Source: Fibrobacteria bacterium
Lineage (GTDB): Bacteria; Fibrobacterota; Fibrobacteria; UBA11236
Direction: 5' to 3'
DNA: 64,000 nucleotides
Assembly (NCBI GenBank): GCA_025360005.1
Contig: JANYDA010000063.1
Coordinates: 1 to 64,000, forward strand
The notes beneath the pieces are model-generated. The model did not search any database and had not been told where the DNA came from. It was given only the letters and a program-made list of their open reading frames with translations. Below, one piece after another: positions 31,260 through 39,874 of this stretch; the stretch's first letter is position 1, and each line of letters begins with the position of its first letter. A program made the position numbers and the translations under genes.

Positions 31260-34200
31260 TTATTCCATCCACAGCCAGGCCGTGGGGAAATCCGCCGCGA
31301 TCGCGGCCAGCGGGACGCGGCAATCCTCCCCGTTCTCGGCTGCCCGGAAACGCGTTCCCGTAAAGGCATGCACCAGCCACTTGCCGGACCATTCCCCGGG
31401 CAGTACCAATTCCTCTCCTCCGGTTCTTTCGGCCCGGCCCCCGTTAACCTCCGCGTTACCTGTGGCAAGGCCATCCGCGTTTCCGGAGACTTCCCGATAG
31501 GCCAGAGACAGGGGCGGAACCGGATCCGGTAACGTTAAGGTTACGGAAGGGGAGCGGATACGGATGCAGACGAGCAGGTTGCGGCCACCGTGCTGCCGAT
31601 AAAAAGCCAGCCAGGACAAGGCCGCCGGCCCATCGCCCCGGATGGCCACGGGATGGTAGGCGCCCGCCAAGAACAGATCCGGGAAGGCTTTCCTCCATTG
31701 CAGGCATTGCCAGAGCACGAATTGCTTGATGCGGCCGTCCGGCCAGCGATCGAGCAGGTCCAGGATCCGGCCGCGCCGCGCCTCCGCTCCCGGATCGCTT
31801 TCGCCGGGGACGGCGCGATCGCCAAAGGCGGGGGAAGGGGCAAAGGCGTTCCGGATCCACGTCAGGCCGGATGCCAGCTCCTCGAAATCGACCGCGCGGC
31901 GATTGTCCGGATCGACCAGGGAAAGATCCCATGTTTCGGTTCCCTGGTATACGTCCGGAACTCCCGGCGCCGCGCATTTGCAGGCGATCTGGTTGAGGGA
32001 ATGGAACGCGCCCTCGCGCGCGCAGGTTTCCAGAACCGGGAACAGGGCTTTGGCGACCTTGGGACCGGAGGCGCCCAAGAGCAATTCATCCACCAATCCC
32101 GCCAAGGCCGATTCGTACTTTCCGTTGGGATTGATCCAACTGGTGCGCAACTTGGCTTCTCTGGCCGCCTTTACCGCGAAGGCCCGCAAGCGATCGGCAA
32201 GGGCCGCATCCGCAGGAAGCGGTTTGCCGTCCGGTCCCATCGGCCAGCATCCAATCATGGATTGGAACAGGAGATAGGCATCGATGTCGGAGGGAGCGGC
32301 CTCGCCCGGGCCGCGCCGGATTGCGGCCGCCAGCTTGGCCAGGCGGGACACCGCCCGGCGCCACGCGTCGGGAACCTGGGACAGCACGTTGATGCGCGCG
32401 CGCGCATCCTCGCCGCGCTTGGTATCGTGCGTGGCCGTGGCCAACAGGGTATGCGGAAAGGTCTGCATCCTGATCCGGATGCGCCGGTGGAATTCGTCGG
32501 CGGGAATCCCGGAGGAACCGGGGTCGCCGCCCACCTCGTTGAGGGAAAGCAAAACGAGATGGCGGTAGAAAGCGGTATCCTCCACGCCCTTGGCCTGCAC
32601 GGCGCCGCTCAATTGCTGGAGCTTCATGGAGAAATCCAGGCGCTGTTCCGCGCTCAAGGTGGTCTCGGGCGTTCGCGTTTCCGGGCTCGGGCCATTCCCG
32701 CCGGAAGGCAACAGGACCGTGCGGAGGAAACCGAAAATGGAACCCTCCATGGCGGGATTTTCCAAAGCGGCGGCCTGCAGGGCCGCCTCGATGGCTTCCC
32801 GATCCCGTTCCGAAATCTCCCCGCTGTCCTCGTAGGTGCGGTAGATGGGCAGGCAGACTACCGTCTCCCGCAAGGCATTTCGCAGGGCCTCCAGGGTGAA
32901 GTCGCGGAAATTCCGATCGGCTTCGGAAAGCCTGTCGATACCGTTGGCCAGCACGTTGAGTTCACTGCTCATGGAGGTTTCCAGGATCAGGCGCTTGCCG
33001 TGGCGGGCTTCCTGGATAAAGGATTGCGAGCGTCCCGTGACGCTGCGGAATAGCCGGCCGAGCTTGGCCAGCCCCGCAGGATCGACGAACAGGCCGTTCA
33101 GGTCGCTCAGGAATTCGTAGCCGGTGGTCCCTTGCACGGGCCAATCCCGCGACAGCAGTTCTTCGCCGCAGAGGATTTTTTCCACTATGATGTAGAAGGG
33201 CGATGGGGAGCCTTGGGAAAAGGCCTTGCCGGAAGCTTCGGCCGCGCCGACAGCCGCCCCGGCCGCGCCCACGGCCCCACCAACGGCGGCTTCCGCCATT
33301 GACCGCAAACGCGCGAGATAGCCGGCGGGATTGTAAAGCCCGTCCACGTGGTCAATGCGCAGCCCCAGGATGGAGCCCTCGGCCGCGAGCCGCAGCACCA
33401 GGGAATGGGTGGCGTCCATCACCTCCGGGTTCTCCATGCGCAGGCCCGCGAGCCCGTTGACGTCGAAGAAGCGCCGGTAGTTGATCTCCTGGCCCGCCGT
33501 GCGCCAATAGGCCAGGCGGTAGAATTGCCCCTCCAGCAAAGCATGCAAGCGATCGTAGCTCTTGACTTGGCCGGCAATGCCGTTCACCTCCGCCACCTTG
33601 GCCTCGATAAAGGTCCGGACGACCGGGTACGCCTCCACCAACGCGGCCAGGCGTTTGCGCGCAACTTCCTTTTCGCGGTGGCGCTCCTGGACAAGCTTCC
33701 CGTCCGCGCCTGGGTTAACCGGCAAGTTACGGTAGGCGGTCATAATGCTCAGGTATTCGATGGCTTCCGGTTCCGCGTCGCCCATGGGAAGGCCGCTTTG
33801 ATCCCCCAGCGCGGCCGGGATCATCCCCGGGTTCACGGGGAAGATGTTGTCCCCGTACCGGAACCGGAATCCGCCCTCCGCGAATTCCAGGCGGATCTCC
33901 CCCCGTTCCAGCGTCTTGCCGTATTGGTCGCCCAGGATGGGCAGCAGCACCTTGCCTTTGAGGTCCGGTTTCAGCGGATCCCAATCGATATCGAAGTATC
34001 CGCGGTAAGGGGAGGATTGGCCGTTCTCCAGGATATCCCACCACCAAGGGTTGCTCCCCGAATCCGCGCCCATGTGGTTGGGCACGAAATCCAGCAGGCA
34101 CCCGATACCGGCTTCCTTGAGCGCCGCGGCATAGGCCAGGAAACCTTCTTCCCCCCCAAGCTCCGGATTGATGCGATTGTGATCACAAATATCATAACCG

Positions 34201-34349
34201 TGCGTGCTGCCGGGCTTGGCCAGCAATATGGGGCTCAGGTACACCGCTCCGATGCCCAGATCCTTCAGATAGCCGATTCTTTTCCCTGCCTCGCTGAAAG
34301 GGAAATCCTTATGCATTTGCAAGCGGTAGGTGGAGGAGGGGATGCTCAT
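31260..34349 (-). CDS. treY: Malto-oligosyltrehalose synthase
   Basis: I start at the ATG at 34349, which overlaps the treZ stop in ATGA; a longer upstream frame overlaps treZ and has no support. The 1029-aa GH13 enzyme converts the reducing end of malto-oligosaccharides into a trehalose unit. Family marks are STYRLQMHKDFPFSEA, YLSPILLAKPGSTHGYDICD, LLDFVPNHMG, WWWDILENG, GLRIDHVDGLYNP (catalytic Asp) and SELNVLANGI. A Gly/Ala-rich insert of about 30 residues (around 340-370) and a beta-sandwich tail (EELVLPGEW) make it somewhat longer than most TreY. It works with treZ upstream. Confidence 0.95.
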   Translation of the reverse strand: MSIPSSTYRLQMHKDFPFSEAGKRIGYLKDLGIGAVYLSPILLAKPGSTHGYDICDHNRINPELGGEEGFLAYAAALKEAGIGCLLDFVPNHMGADSGSNPWWWDILENGQSSPYRGYFDIDWDPLKPDLKGKVLLPILGDQYGKTLERGEIRLEFAEGGFRFRYGDNIFPVNPGMIPAALGDQSGLPMGDAEPEAIEYLSIMTAYRNLPVNPGADGKLVQERHREKEVARKRLAALVEAYPVVRTFIEAKVAEVNGIAGQVKSYDRLHALLEGQFYRLAYWRTAGQEINYRRFFDVNGLAGLRMENPEVMDATHSLVLRLAAEGSILGLRIDHVDGLYNPAGYLARLRSMAEAAVGGAVGAAGAAVGAAEASGKAFSQGSPSPFYIIVEKILCGEELLSRDWPVQGTTGYEFLSDLNGLFVDPAGLAKLGRLFRSVTGRSQSFIQEARHGKRLILETSMSSELNVLANGIDRLSEADRNFRDFTLEALRNALRETVVCLPIYRTYEDSGEISERDREAIEAALQAAALENPAMEGSIFGFLRTVLLPSGGNGPSPETRTPETTLSAEQRLDFSMKLQQLSGAVQAKGVEDTAFYRHLVLLSLNEVGGDPGSSGIPADEFHRRIRIRMQTFPHTLLATATHDTKRGEDARARINVLSQVPDAWRRAVSRLAKLAAAIRRGPGEAAPSDIDAYLLFQSMIGCWPMGPDGKPLPADAALADRLRAFAVKAAREAKLRTSWINPNGKYESALAGLVDELLLGASGPKVAKALFPVLETCAREGAFHSLNQIACKCAAPGVPDVYQGTETWDLSLVDPDNRRAVDFEELASGLTWIRNAFAPSPAFGDRAVPGESDPGAEARRGRILDLLDRWPDGRIKQFVLWQCLQWRKAFPDLFLAGAYHPVAIRGDGPAALSWLAFYRQHGGRNLLVCIRIRSPSVTLTLPDPVPPLSLAYREVSGNADGLATGNAEVNGGRAERTGGEELVLPGEWSGKWLVHAFTGTRFRAAENGEDCRVPLAAIAADFPTAWLWME

Positions 34350-36226
34350 GGCGCGCCTCCCTCCGGCCCCAGCAACGGCGCTTCCGCGATCCAGGCTCCG
34401 GCGCGCCGGAATTCCAGCGCCAACCGCCCCGCGCCCAAAAGATGTTCCCGGACGGGGAGTGAGTCCATGCCCATGGCTTCGTCTTCGGAACTGGCGATGC
34501 GGGTCCAGGCTCCGATGGCGGGCCCGCTCCACGCGGGTTCCAGGGTGCCGCCGCCGGGCGCCAGGCAAACCACGCAGGCCAATGCCTTCCCTCCCGCATG
34601 GCGGAATAGCAGGATGCCCGTTCGGCCGGAATGCCTGACCGTGGCCGCGCCGCGATCGGCGGATTGCGCGGCGGGATGCTCGCGCCGCAGGCGCAACAGC
34701 AAGCGATGCCACGCCAGGATGGCGGCGGGCTCCCTTTCGGCGGGTTCCTGCCAGTTCAGTTTGCTCCTCTGCCAGGTGGCCGCATCCTGCGGATCCGGGA
34801 TCCGCTCGCGGAGGACGGGATCGCGGAACGCGGAGAAGCCCGCGAATTCGCGCCGCCGCCCTTCCGTGACTTTGCGCCCCAGCTCCGGATGATGGTCGGT
34901 GAAGAATTGGAAAGGCGTGGCCGCGCCCCATTCCTGCCCCATGAAAAGCAAAGGCGTCTCCGGGGCCAGCAGCAGCAGGGCCGTGAGGGCGAGGAAGGTC
35001 TCCCGGGAAACCCGGTGATGGAGCCGTTCGCCCATGGGCCGGTTGCCGACCTGGTCATGGTTCTGCAGGAAGATCACGAAATTGTCGTAGGCCAAGGGGA
35101 CGGGATCGCTGCCGGTGCCCAGATAGCCTTCGCCGGTGCCGTTGCGATGCCAGCCCTGATGCAAGGTATAGGCGATGAGTTCCAGGCTGCCCAGGAAAGG
35201 CTGGATGTAGCCTTCCCCGTCCCCGGTAACGTGCCGGTATACATGGTGGTGCCAATCATCGGCCCAGACTCCGTCCAGCGCATAGCCGCCTTTGGCCGGC
35301 GGAAAGCAGAAATGATTGGGGTTGCGATGATCTTCCGCATACAGGAGGACTTCCCGATGAGGAATATGCCCGCGCGCCACCGCGGACAATTGCGCCAGGA
35401 AAGGGTTGCCGGCATCGTCCTTGAGAGCGTGGGTGGCGTCCAGGCGCAGTCCGTCGAAGCGGTAGTCGCGCAGCCATTGGAGCGCGTTGGCCAGGAAAAA
35501 CCGGCGCACCTGATCGCTGCCGGGCCCGTTCAGGTTCATGCCTTCCCCCCAGGGCGTACGCGCGGCGGCGCTGAAATAATCCCGGCTGAAACGGGCCAGA
35601 TAATTGCCGTCCGGCCCCAGATGGTTATAGACCACGTCCAGGAGCACGCCCAGGCCGAGTTCATGGGCGGCATCGATGAGGCCGCAGAGATCCTCGGGAG
35701 AGCCGTAGGAGCGATCGGGGGCGAACAGGGAGACTCCGTCGTAGCCCCAGTTCCAGCGCCCCGGGAAGGCGGCCACGGGCATGAGCTCAATCAGGGTAAC
35801 ACCCAGGTCACGTAGGTGGGGCAGCTTGTTCCGGGCCGCGGAGAAAGTTCCCTGGGGGGTGAAGGTTCCGATATGCAATTCATAGATAACCCGGTTGGCG
35901 CGCGGGGGCAAAGGCGGGTTGGGCCGGCGGAAGGGCAGTCCGGTTACATCCACGGCCCGGGAGAACGCGTGCACGCCTTGCGGCTGGGAACGGGAAGCCG
36001 GATCGGGAAAAGGTCCGGCGCCGTCCACCTTGAACCCATAGTCGTCTCCGGGGCGGAAATCCTCCCGGGAAAGGAACCAGGTTCCCTCCGCTTCGCGCCG
36101 CATGGCCAACGCCTCGCCCGTGGCGGCGCGGATCCATTCCACCCTGGCGGCGGCCGGCGCCCACACGCGAAAGCAGGCGAGGGGCGGCTGGAACCAGCAT
36201 CCCAGATTATCATCGGACTCGATCAT
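34346..36226 (-). CDS. treZ: Malto-oligosyltrehalose trehalohydrolase
   Basis: The 626-aa GH13 enzyme cuts free trehalose from the maltooligosyltrehalose made by TreY. It starts with an N-terminal CBM48-like domain (FRVWAPAAARVEWI), then the barrel: YELHIGTFTPQGTF, GVTLIELMPVAAFPGRWNWG, LLDVVYNHLGPDGNYL, the nucleophile Asp in FDGLRLDATHAL, the acid Glu in YAEDHR and FLQNHDQVGN. These are diagnostic for TreZ. Length is usual. It is the first gene of a leftward treZ-treY operon and is divergent from the treS fusion gene across 206 bp. Confidence 0.95.
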   Translation of the reverse strand: MIESDDNLGCWFQPPLACFRVWAPAAARVEWIRAATGEALAMRREAEGTWFLSREDFRPGDDYGFKVDGAGPFPDPASRSQPQGVHAFSRAVDVTGLPFRRPNPPLPPRANRVIYELHIGTFTPQGTFSAARNKLPHLRDLGVTLIELMPVAAFPGRWNWGYDGVSLFAPDRSYGSPEDLCGLIDAAHELGLGVLLDVVYNHLGPDGNYLARFSRDYFSAAARTPWGEGMNLNGPGSDQVRRFFLANALQWLRDYRFDGLRLDATHALKDDAGNPFLAQLSAVARGHIPHREVLLYAEDHRNPNHFCFPPAKGGYALDGVWADDWHHHVYRHVTGDGEGYIQPFLGSLELIAYTLHQGWHRNGTGEGYLGTGSDPVPLAYDNFVIFLQNHDQVGNRPMGERLHHRVSRETFLALTALLLLAPETPLLFMGQEWGAATPFQFFTDHHPELGRKVTEGRRREFAGFSAFRDPVLRERIPDPQDAATWQRSKLNWQEPAEREPAAILAWHRLLLRLRREHPAAQSADRGAATVRHSGRTGILLFRHAGGKALACVVCLAPGGGTLEPAWSGPAIGAWTRIASSEDEAMGMDSLPVREHLLGAGRLALEFRRAGAWIAEAPLLGPEGGAP

Positions 36227-36432
36227 GGCGGAAATGTCTCCTTGGACCCGGGATTCTAAAAACCTTCGCGGAATTCCGGGGTCCGAATGTTTATAGGAAA
36301 ATATCCAATCGCGGGAGCGGGCGGCGATTTTTTTGGGCCGGGGTTCCTACCCGAAGAACGACGCGAAGAGCGGCGCGAAGAATCCCGCGATTTTACTATG
36401 GAGGCCGGCGCGCGGATTTTAATTCAAGTTGG

Positions 36433-39400
36433 ATGCGCAAGATCCAAGCAAACGAAGTCGCCCGGCCGATTCAGGACACCCCGGCCCCCCAGGCCACCCA
36501 AGTCACAGGGGACCCGCTCTGGTACCGGGACGCCGTCATCTATGAAGTGCGCGTGCGTTCCTTCCACGACGGCAATCAGGACGGCATCGGCGATTTCAAG
36601 GGCCTGGCGGAAAAGCTCGACTACCTGGAAGAGCTGGGCGTGGATACCCTGTGGCTGCTTCCTTTCTATCCCTCGCCCTTGCGCGATGACGGGTACGACA
36701 TCTCCCATTATACGGCGGTGCATCCGGACATGGGCACCCTCGAGGACTTCAAGGCGTTTCTCGCGGAAGCGCACCGGAGAGGTTTGCGCGTGATCACCGA
36801 GCTGGTACTCAACCACACCTCCGACGCGCATACCTGGTTCCAACGCGCCCGGGCCGCGCCTGCGGGAAGCCCGCAACGGGAGTTTTACGTGTGGAGCGAC
36901 AGCCCATCCCGCTATGCGGACGCGCGCATCATCTTCAAGGATTTCGAGCGATCGAATTGGACTTGGGATCCCGTTGCGGAGGCTTACTATTGGCATCGCT
37001 TCTATAGCCACCAGCCCGATCTCAACTTCGATAATCCCGCGGTGCAGGAAGCCTTGCTCGCGTGCGTGGATTTCTGGTTGAAGCTGGGGGTGGACGGATT
37101 GCGGCTGGATGCCGTGCCGTACCTTTTCGAGCGCGAAGGGACCACTTGCGAAAACCTCCCGGAAACCATCGATTTTCTCCGCCGTTTGCGGAGTCATGTG
37201 GACGCGGCCTATCCCGGAAGGATGCTGCTGGCCGAGGCCAACCAATGGCCGGAGGATTCCGTCCGCTACCTGGAAGGCGGCGACAAATGCCATATGGCCT
37301 TCCATTTCCCCGTGATGCCGCGTATGTATCTGGCCCTGCACATGGAGGACCGGTTCCCCATCGTGGATATCCTGACGCAGACTCCGGCCTTGCCGGAGAG
37401 CTGCCAATGGGCGCTGTTCCTGCGGAACCACGACGAACTGAGCCTGGAAATGGTGACCGACGAGGAGCGCGACTATATGTACCAGGCCTACGCCAAGGAG
37501 CCCAACATGCGGCTCAACATGGGCATAAGGAGACGCCTGGCGCCCCTGCTGGAAAACGATCGCCGCAAGCTGGAGCTGCTCAATTGCCTGCTGTTCTCTT
37601 TGCCCGGCACGCCCGTGCTGTATTACGGCGATGAGATAGGCATGGGCGACAATACCCACCTGGGGGATCGCAACGGCGTGCGCACCCCGATGCAGTGGAG
37701 TTCGGATCGCAATGCCGGATTCTCCAAGGCGAACCCCCAAAGCTTGTATCTACCCGTCATCGTCGATCCGGAATACCATTTCGAATCCCTGAACGTGGAA
37801 ACCCAGCAGGCGAATCCGAATTCCCTGCTATGGTGGCACAAGCGCCTCATCGCTCTGCGCAAACGCTTCCGCGCTTTCGGACGCGGCAGCTTCGAGCTCC
37901 TGCAACCGGACAACCACCGCATCCTGGCTTTCATCCGCGAATACGGGGACGAGCGGATCCTGGTGGTGATGAACCTGTCCCGCTTCGCCCAATATACGGA
38001 GTTGGATCTTTCCCGTTTTGAAGGCGCCGTGCCCTTGGAACTGTTCGGCAATACGGGATTCCCTCCCGTGAAAGGCGACAAGTACCCATTCACCACCGGG
38101 CCCCACATGGTGCTTTGGTTTTCCCTGGCAGCCGCCCTCCATCCCGATCCGGGCAAGCCGGCCTTGGAACGCCTTCCCCTCCCCGTTTTGCAAGGCGCGG
38201 ACTGGGATGCGTCGCGGCCGGAAACATGGAGGACGGATGCTTTCGCCGCGCTTGGAAAAACCCTCATCGGGTATCTGCCGGGTTGCCGCTGGTATGCGGG
38301 CAAGGGCAGGAACCTGAAAGCGGTGCGCGTGGAACGAGCATCGGCATTGCCGATTCCCGGCAGGCAGGCATTGCTGCTGATGCTGCGCTGCGAATACGCT
38401 GAAGGCAATGCGGAAACCTATTTCCTGCCGGTGGCGGCGTTGACCTCCGAGGAAGGGAAGGATGTCCTAGCGCGCACGCCCTCGGCCGGCATCGCGTGGA
38501 TATCCGGGGCCGGCGCGTCGGCCGCGGCCGGAGAGGGAGGAGAGAGGACGGGCCTGCTCGCGGATGCGATGGCATTCCCGGATTTCTGCCGGGCATTGTA
38601 CCAACGCATGTATGGGTCGGGGTCCATGGGAGATGATTGGGACGGAAGCGCGCTGCGAGGCGGCGGCAGCGAGGCTTTCCGGCAGCAGGACGTTTCCGGA
38701 TCCTTGCCCGTGAAGGTCATGGATGGACAACAGAGCAACACTTCGGTGGTATTCGGCGACAAGTATATCCTGAAGGTTTACCGCAAGCCGGAAGCGGGGA
38801 TGAATCCCGATTTGGAACTCAGCCGTTTCCTTACCGAGCAGGCTTCCTTTGCGCATGCTCCCAAGGTGGCGGGCTGGCTGGAGCTGAAGCTGGAGGGCGG
38901 CTGGGCCACGTTGGGCATCCTGCAGGAATTCGTTTCCGAATCGCGGGACGCTTGGTCCTACACCCGGGACGAGGTCTGCAAGTTCTTCGAGCGCGCGCTC
39001 GCGGCCGATGCGGCGCAGGGCGTGGCCATCCCGGAACCGGAAGCGCTCCCCGGTCTTTTGGACGGGGAAATCCCCGAATCCGCCAAGGCCTTGGCGGGGG
39101 GATTCCTGGCCAAGGCCGAGCTACTGGGGAAGCGCACCGCCGAACTCCACCTCGCTTTGGGCCAAAGCCACGGCGATCCCGGTTTCGCGCCGGAAAACTA
39201 CGGTGCCATGTACCAGCGCTCGGCCTTCCAGAGCATGCGGAACCTGGCTTTGGGGGTGTTCCGGATGCTGCGGCAACGGTTGGGGAAACTACCGGCCGAC
39301 ACGGCGGAGGCCGCACAGAGACTGCTTGAACATGAGAAGGAGCTGCTGGACATCCTGGAAACGTTCAAGCGGACGCCCATCGACGCCACGCGCATCCGCC

Positions 39401-39864
39401 ATCACGGGGATTTCCATTTGGGGCAGGTGCTGTTCACGGGCAAGGATTTCATGATCCTGGATTTCGAGGGCGAGCCCATGCGCTCGCTGGCGGAACGCAG
39501 GCGCAAGCGTTCGCCGCTGCGGGACGTAGCCGGCATGATACGCTCGTTCCACTATGCCAGCGTCTCGGCCTTGAATGACCAGGCCGATTCCGGCGTGGTC
39601 CGCGCTGCGGATCGCGCGCGCCTGCTGGAGTGGGGACGCCGCTGGTGCCGCTGGGTTTCCATCGCCTACCTGCGCGCCTATCTCAAAGCGGCGGAGGGAG
39701 CCGGGTTCATCCCCCGGCATCGCAACGAGCTGTCGGTACTGCTCCAGGTGTTCCTGCTGGAGAAATCCCTGTACGAGGTTTCCTACGAGTTGAATAACCG
39801 TCCGGGTTGGCTCGCCATCCCCCTGCAAGGCATCCTGGACGTGCTTGTCGAGGGAGGGCGGTGA
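36433..39864 (+). CDS. treS: Trehalose synthase / maltokinase fusion (TreS-Mak)
   Basis: The 1143-aa protein joins two enzymes. Residues about 15-560 are TreS (GH13), which interconverts maltose and trehalose: WYRDAVIYEVRVRSFHDGN, GYDISHY, LVLNHTSDAHTWF, the nucleophile in DGLRLDAVPYL, LLAEANQWPE, FLRNHDEL, LPGTPVLYYGDEIGMGD. Residues about 610-1140 are a maltokinase (Pep2/Mak): CRWYAGKGR, VKVMDGQQSNTSVVFGDKYI, LHLALGQSHGD, IRHHGDFHLGQVLF and ILDFEGEP, the phosphotransferase motifs. Product maltose-1-phosphate normally feeds GlgE, which is not in the window. The first 12 codons resemble nothing. It is convergent with the next gene, leaving 10 bp. Confidence 0.95.
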   Translation: MRKIQANEVARPIQDTPAPQATQVTGDPLWYRDAVIYEVRVRSFHDGNQDGIGDFKGLAEKLDYLEELGVDTLWLLPFYPSPLRDDGYDISHYTAVHPDMGTLEDFKAFLAEAHRRGLRVITELVLNHTSDAHTWFQRARAAPAGSPQREFYVWSDSPSRYADARIIFKDFERSNWTWDPVAEAYYWHRFYSHQPDLNFDNPAVQEALLACVDFWLKLGVDGLRLDAVPYLFEREGTTCENLPETIDFLRRLRSHVDAAYPGRMLLAEANQWPEDSVRYLEGGDKCHMAFHFPVMPRMYLALHMEDRFPIVDILTQTPALPESCQWALFLRNHDELSLEMVTDEERDYMYQAYAKEPNMRLNMGIRRRLAPLLENDRRKLELLNCLLFSLPGTPVLYYGDEIGMGDNTHLGDRNGVRTPMQWSSDRNAGFSKANPQSLYLPVIVDPEYHFESLNVETQQANPNSLLWWHKRLIALRKRFRAFGRGSFELLQPDNHRILAFIREYGDERILVVMNLSRFAQYTELDLSRFEGAVPLELFGNTGFPPVKGDKYPFTTGPHMVLWFSLAAALHPDPGKPALERLPLPVLQGADWDASRPETWRTDAFAALGKTLIGYLPGCRWYAGKGRNLKAVRVERASALPIPGRQALLLMLRCEYAEGNAETYFLPVAALTSEEGKDVLARTPSAGIAWISGAGASAAAGEGGERTGLLADAMAFPDFCRALYQRMYGSGSMGDDWDGSALRGGGSEAFRQQDVSGSLPVKVMDGQQSNTSVVFGDKYILKVYRKPEAGMNPDLELSRFLTEQASFAHAPKVAGWLELKLEGGWATLGILQEFVSESRDAWSYTRDEVCKFFERALAADAAQGVAIPEPEALPGLLDGEIPESAKALAGGFLAKAELLGKRTAELHLALGQSHGDPGFAPENYGAMYQRSAFQSMRNLALGVFRMLRQRLGKLPADTAEAAQRLLEHEKELLDILETFKRTPIDATRIRHHGDFHLGQVLFTGKDFMILDFEGEPMRSLAERRRKRSPLRDVAGMIRSFHYASVSALNDQADSGVVRAADRARLLEWGRRWCRWVSIAYLRAYLKAAEGAGFIPRHRNELSVLLQVFLLEKSLYEVSYELNNRPGWLAIPLQGILDVLVEGGR

Positions 39865-39874
39865 CGCCGTTCGA

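Noticed and set aside
31590-33053. Long plus-strand frames opposite treY and treZ (also 33348-34892 and 34631-35815)
   Set aside because: They are antisense shadows of strongly conserved GH13 genes and have no recognisable product.
34350-34931. An N-terminal extension of treY by almost 200 codons
   Set aside because: It overlaps the treZ C-terminal coding sequence in another frame. The ATGA overlap and the family start at 34349 fit much better.
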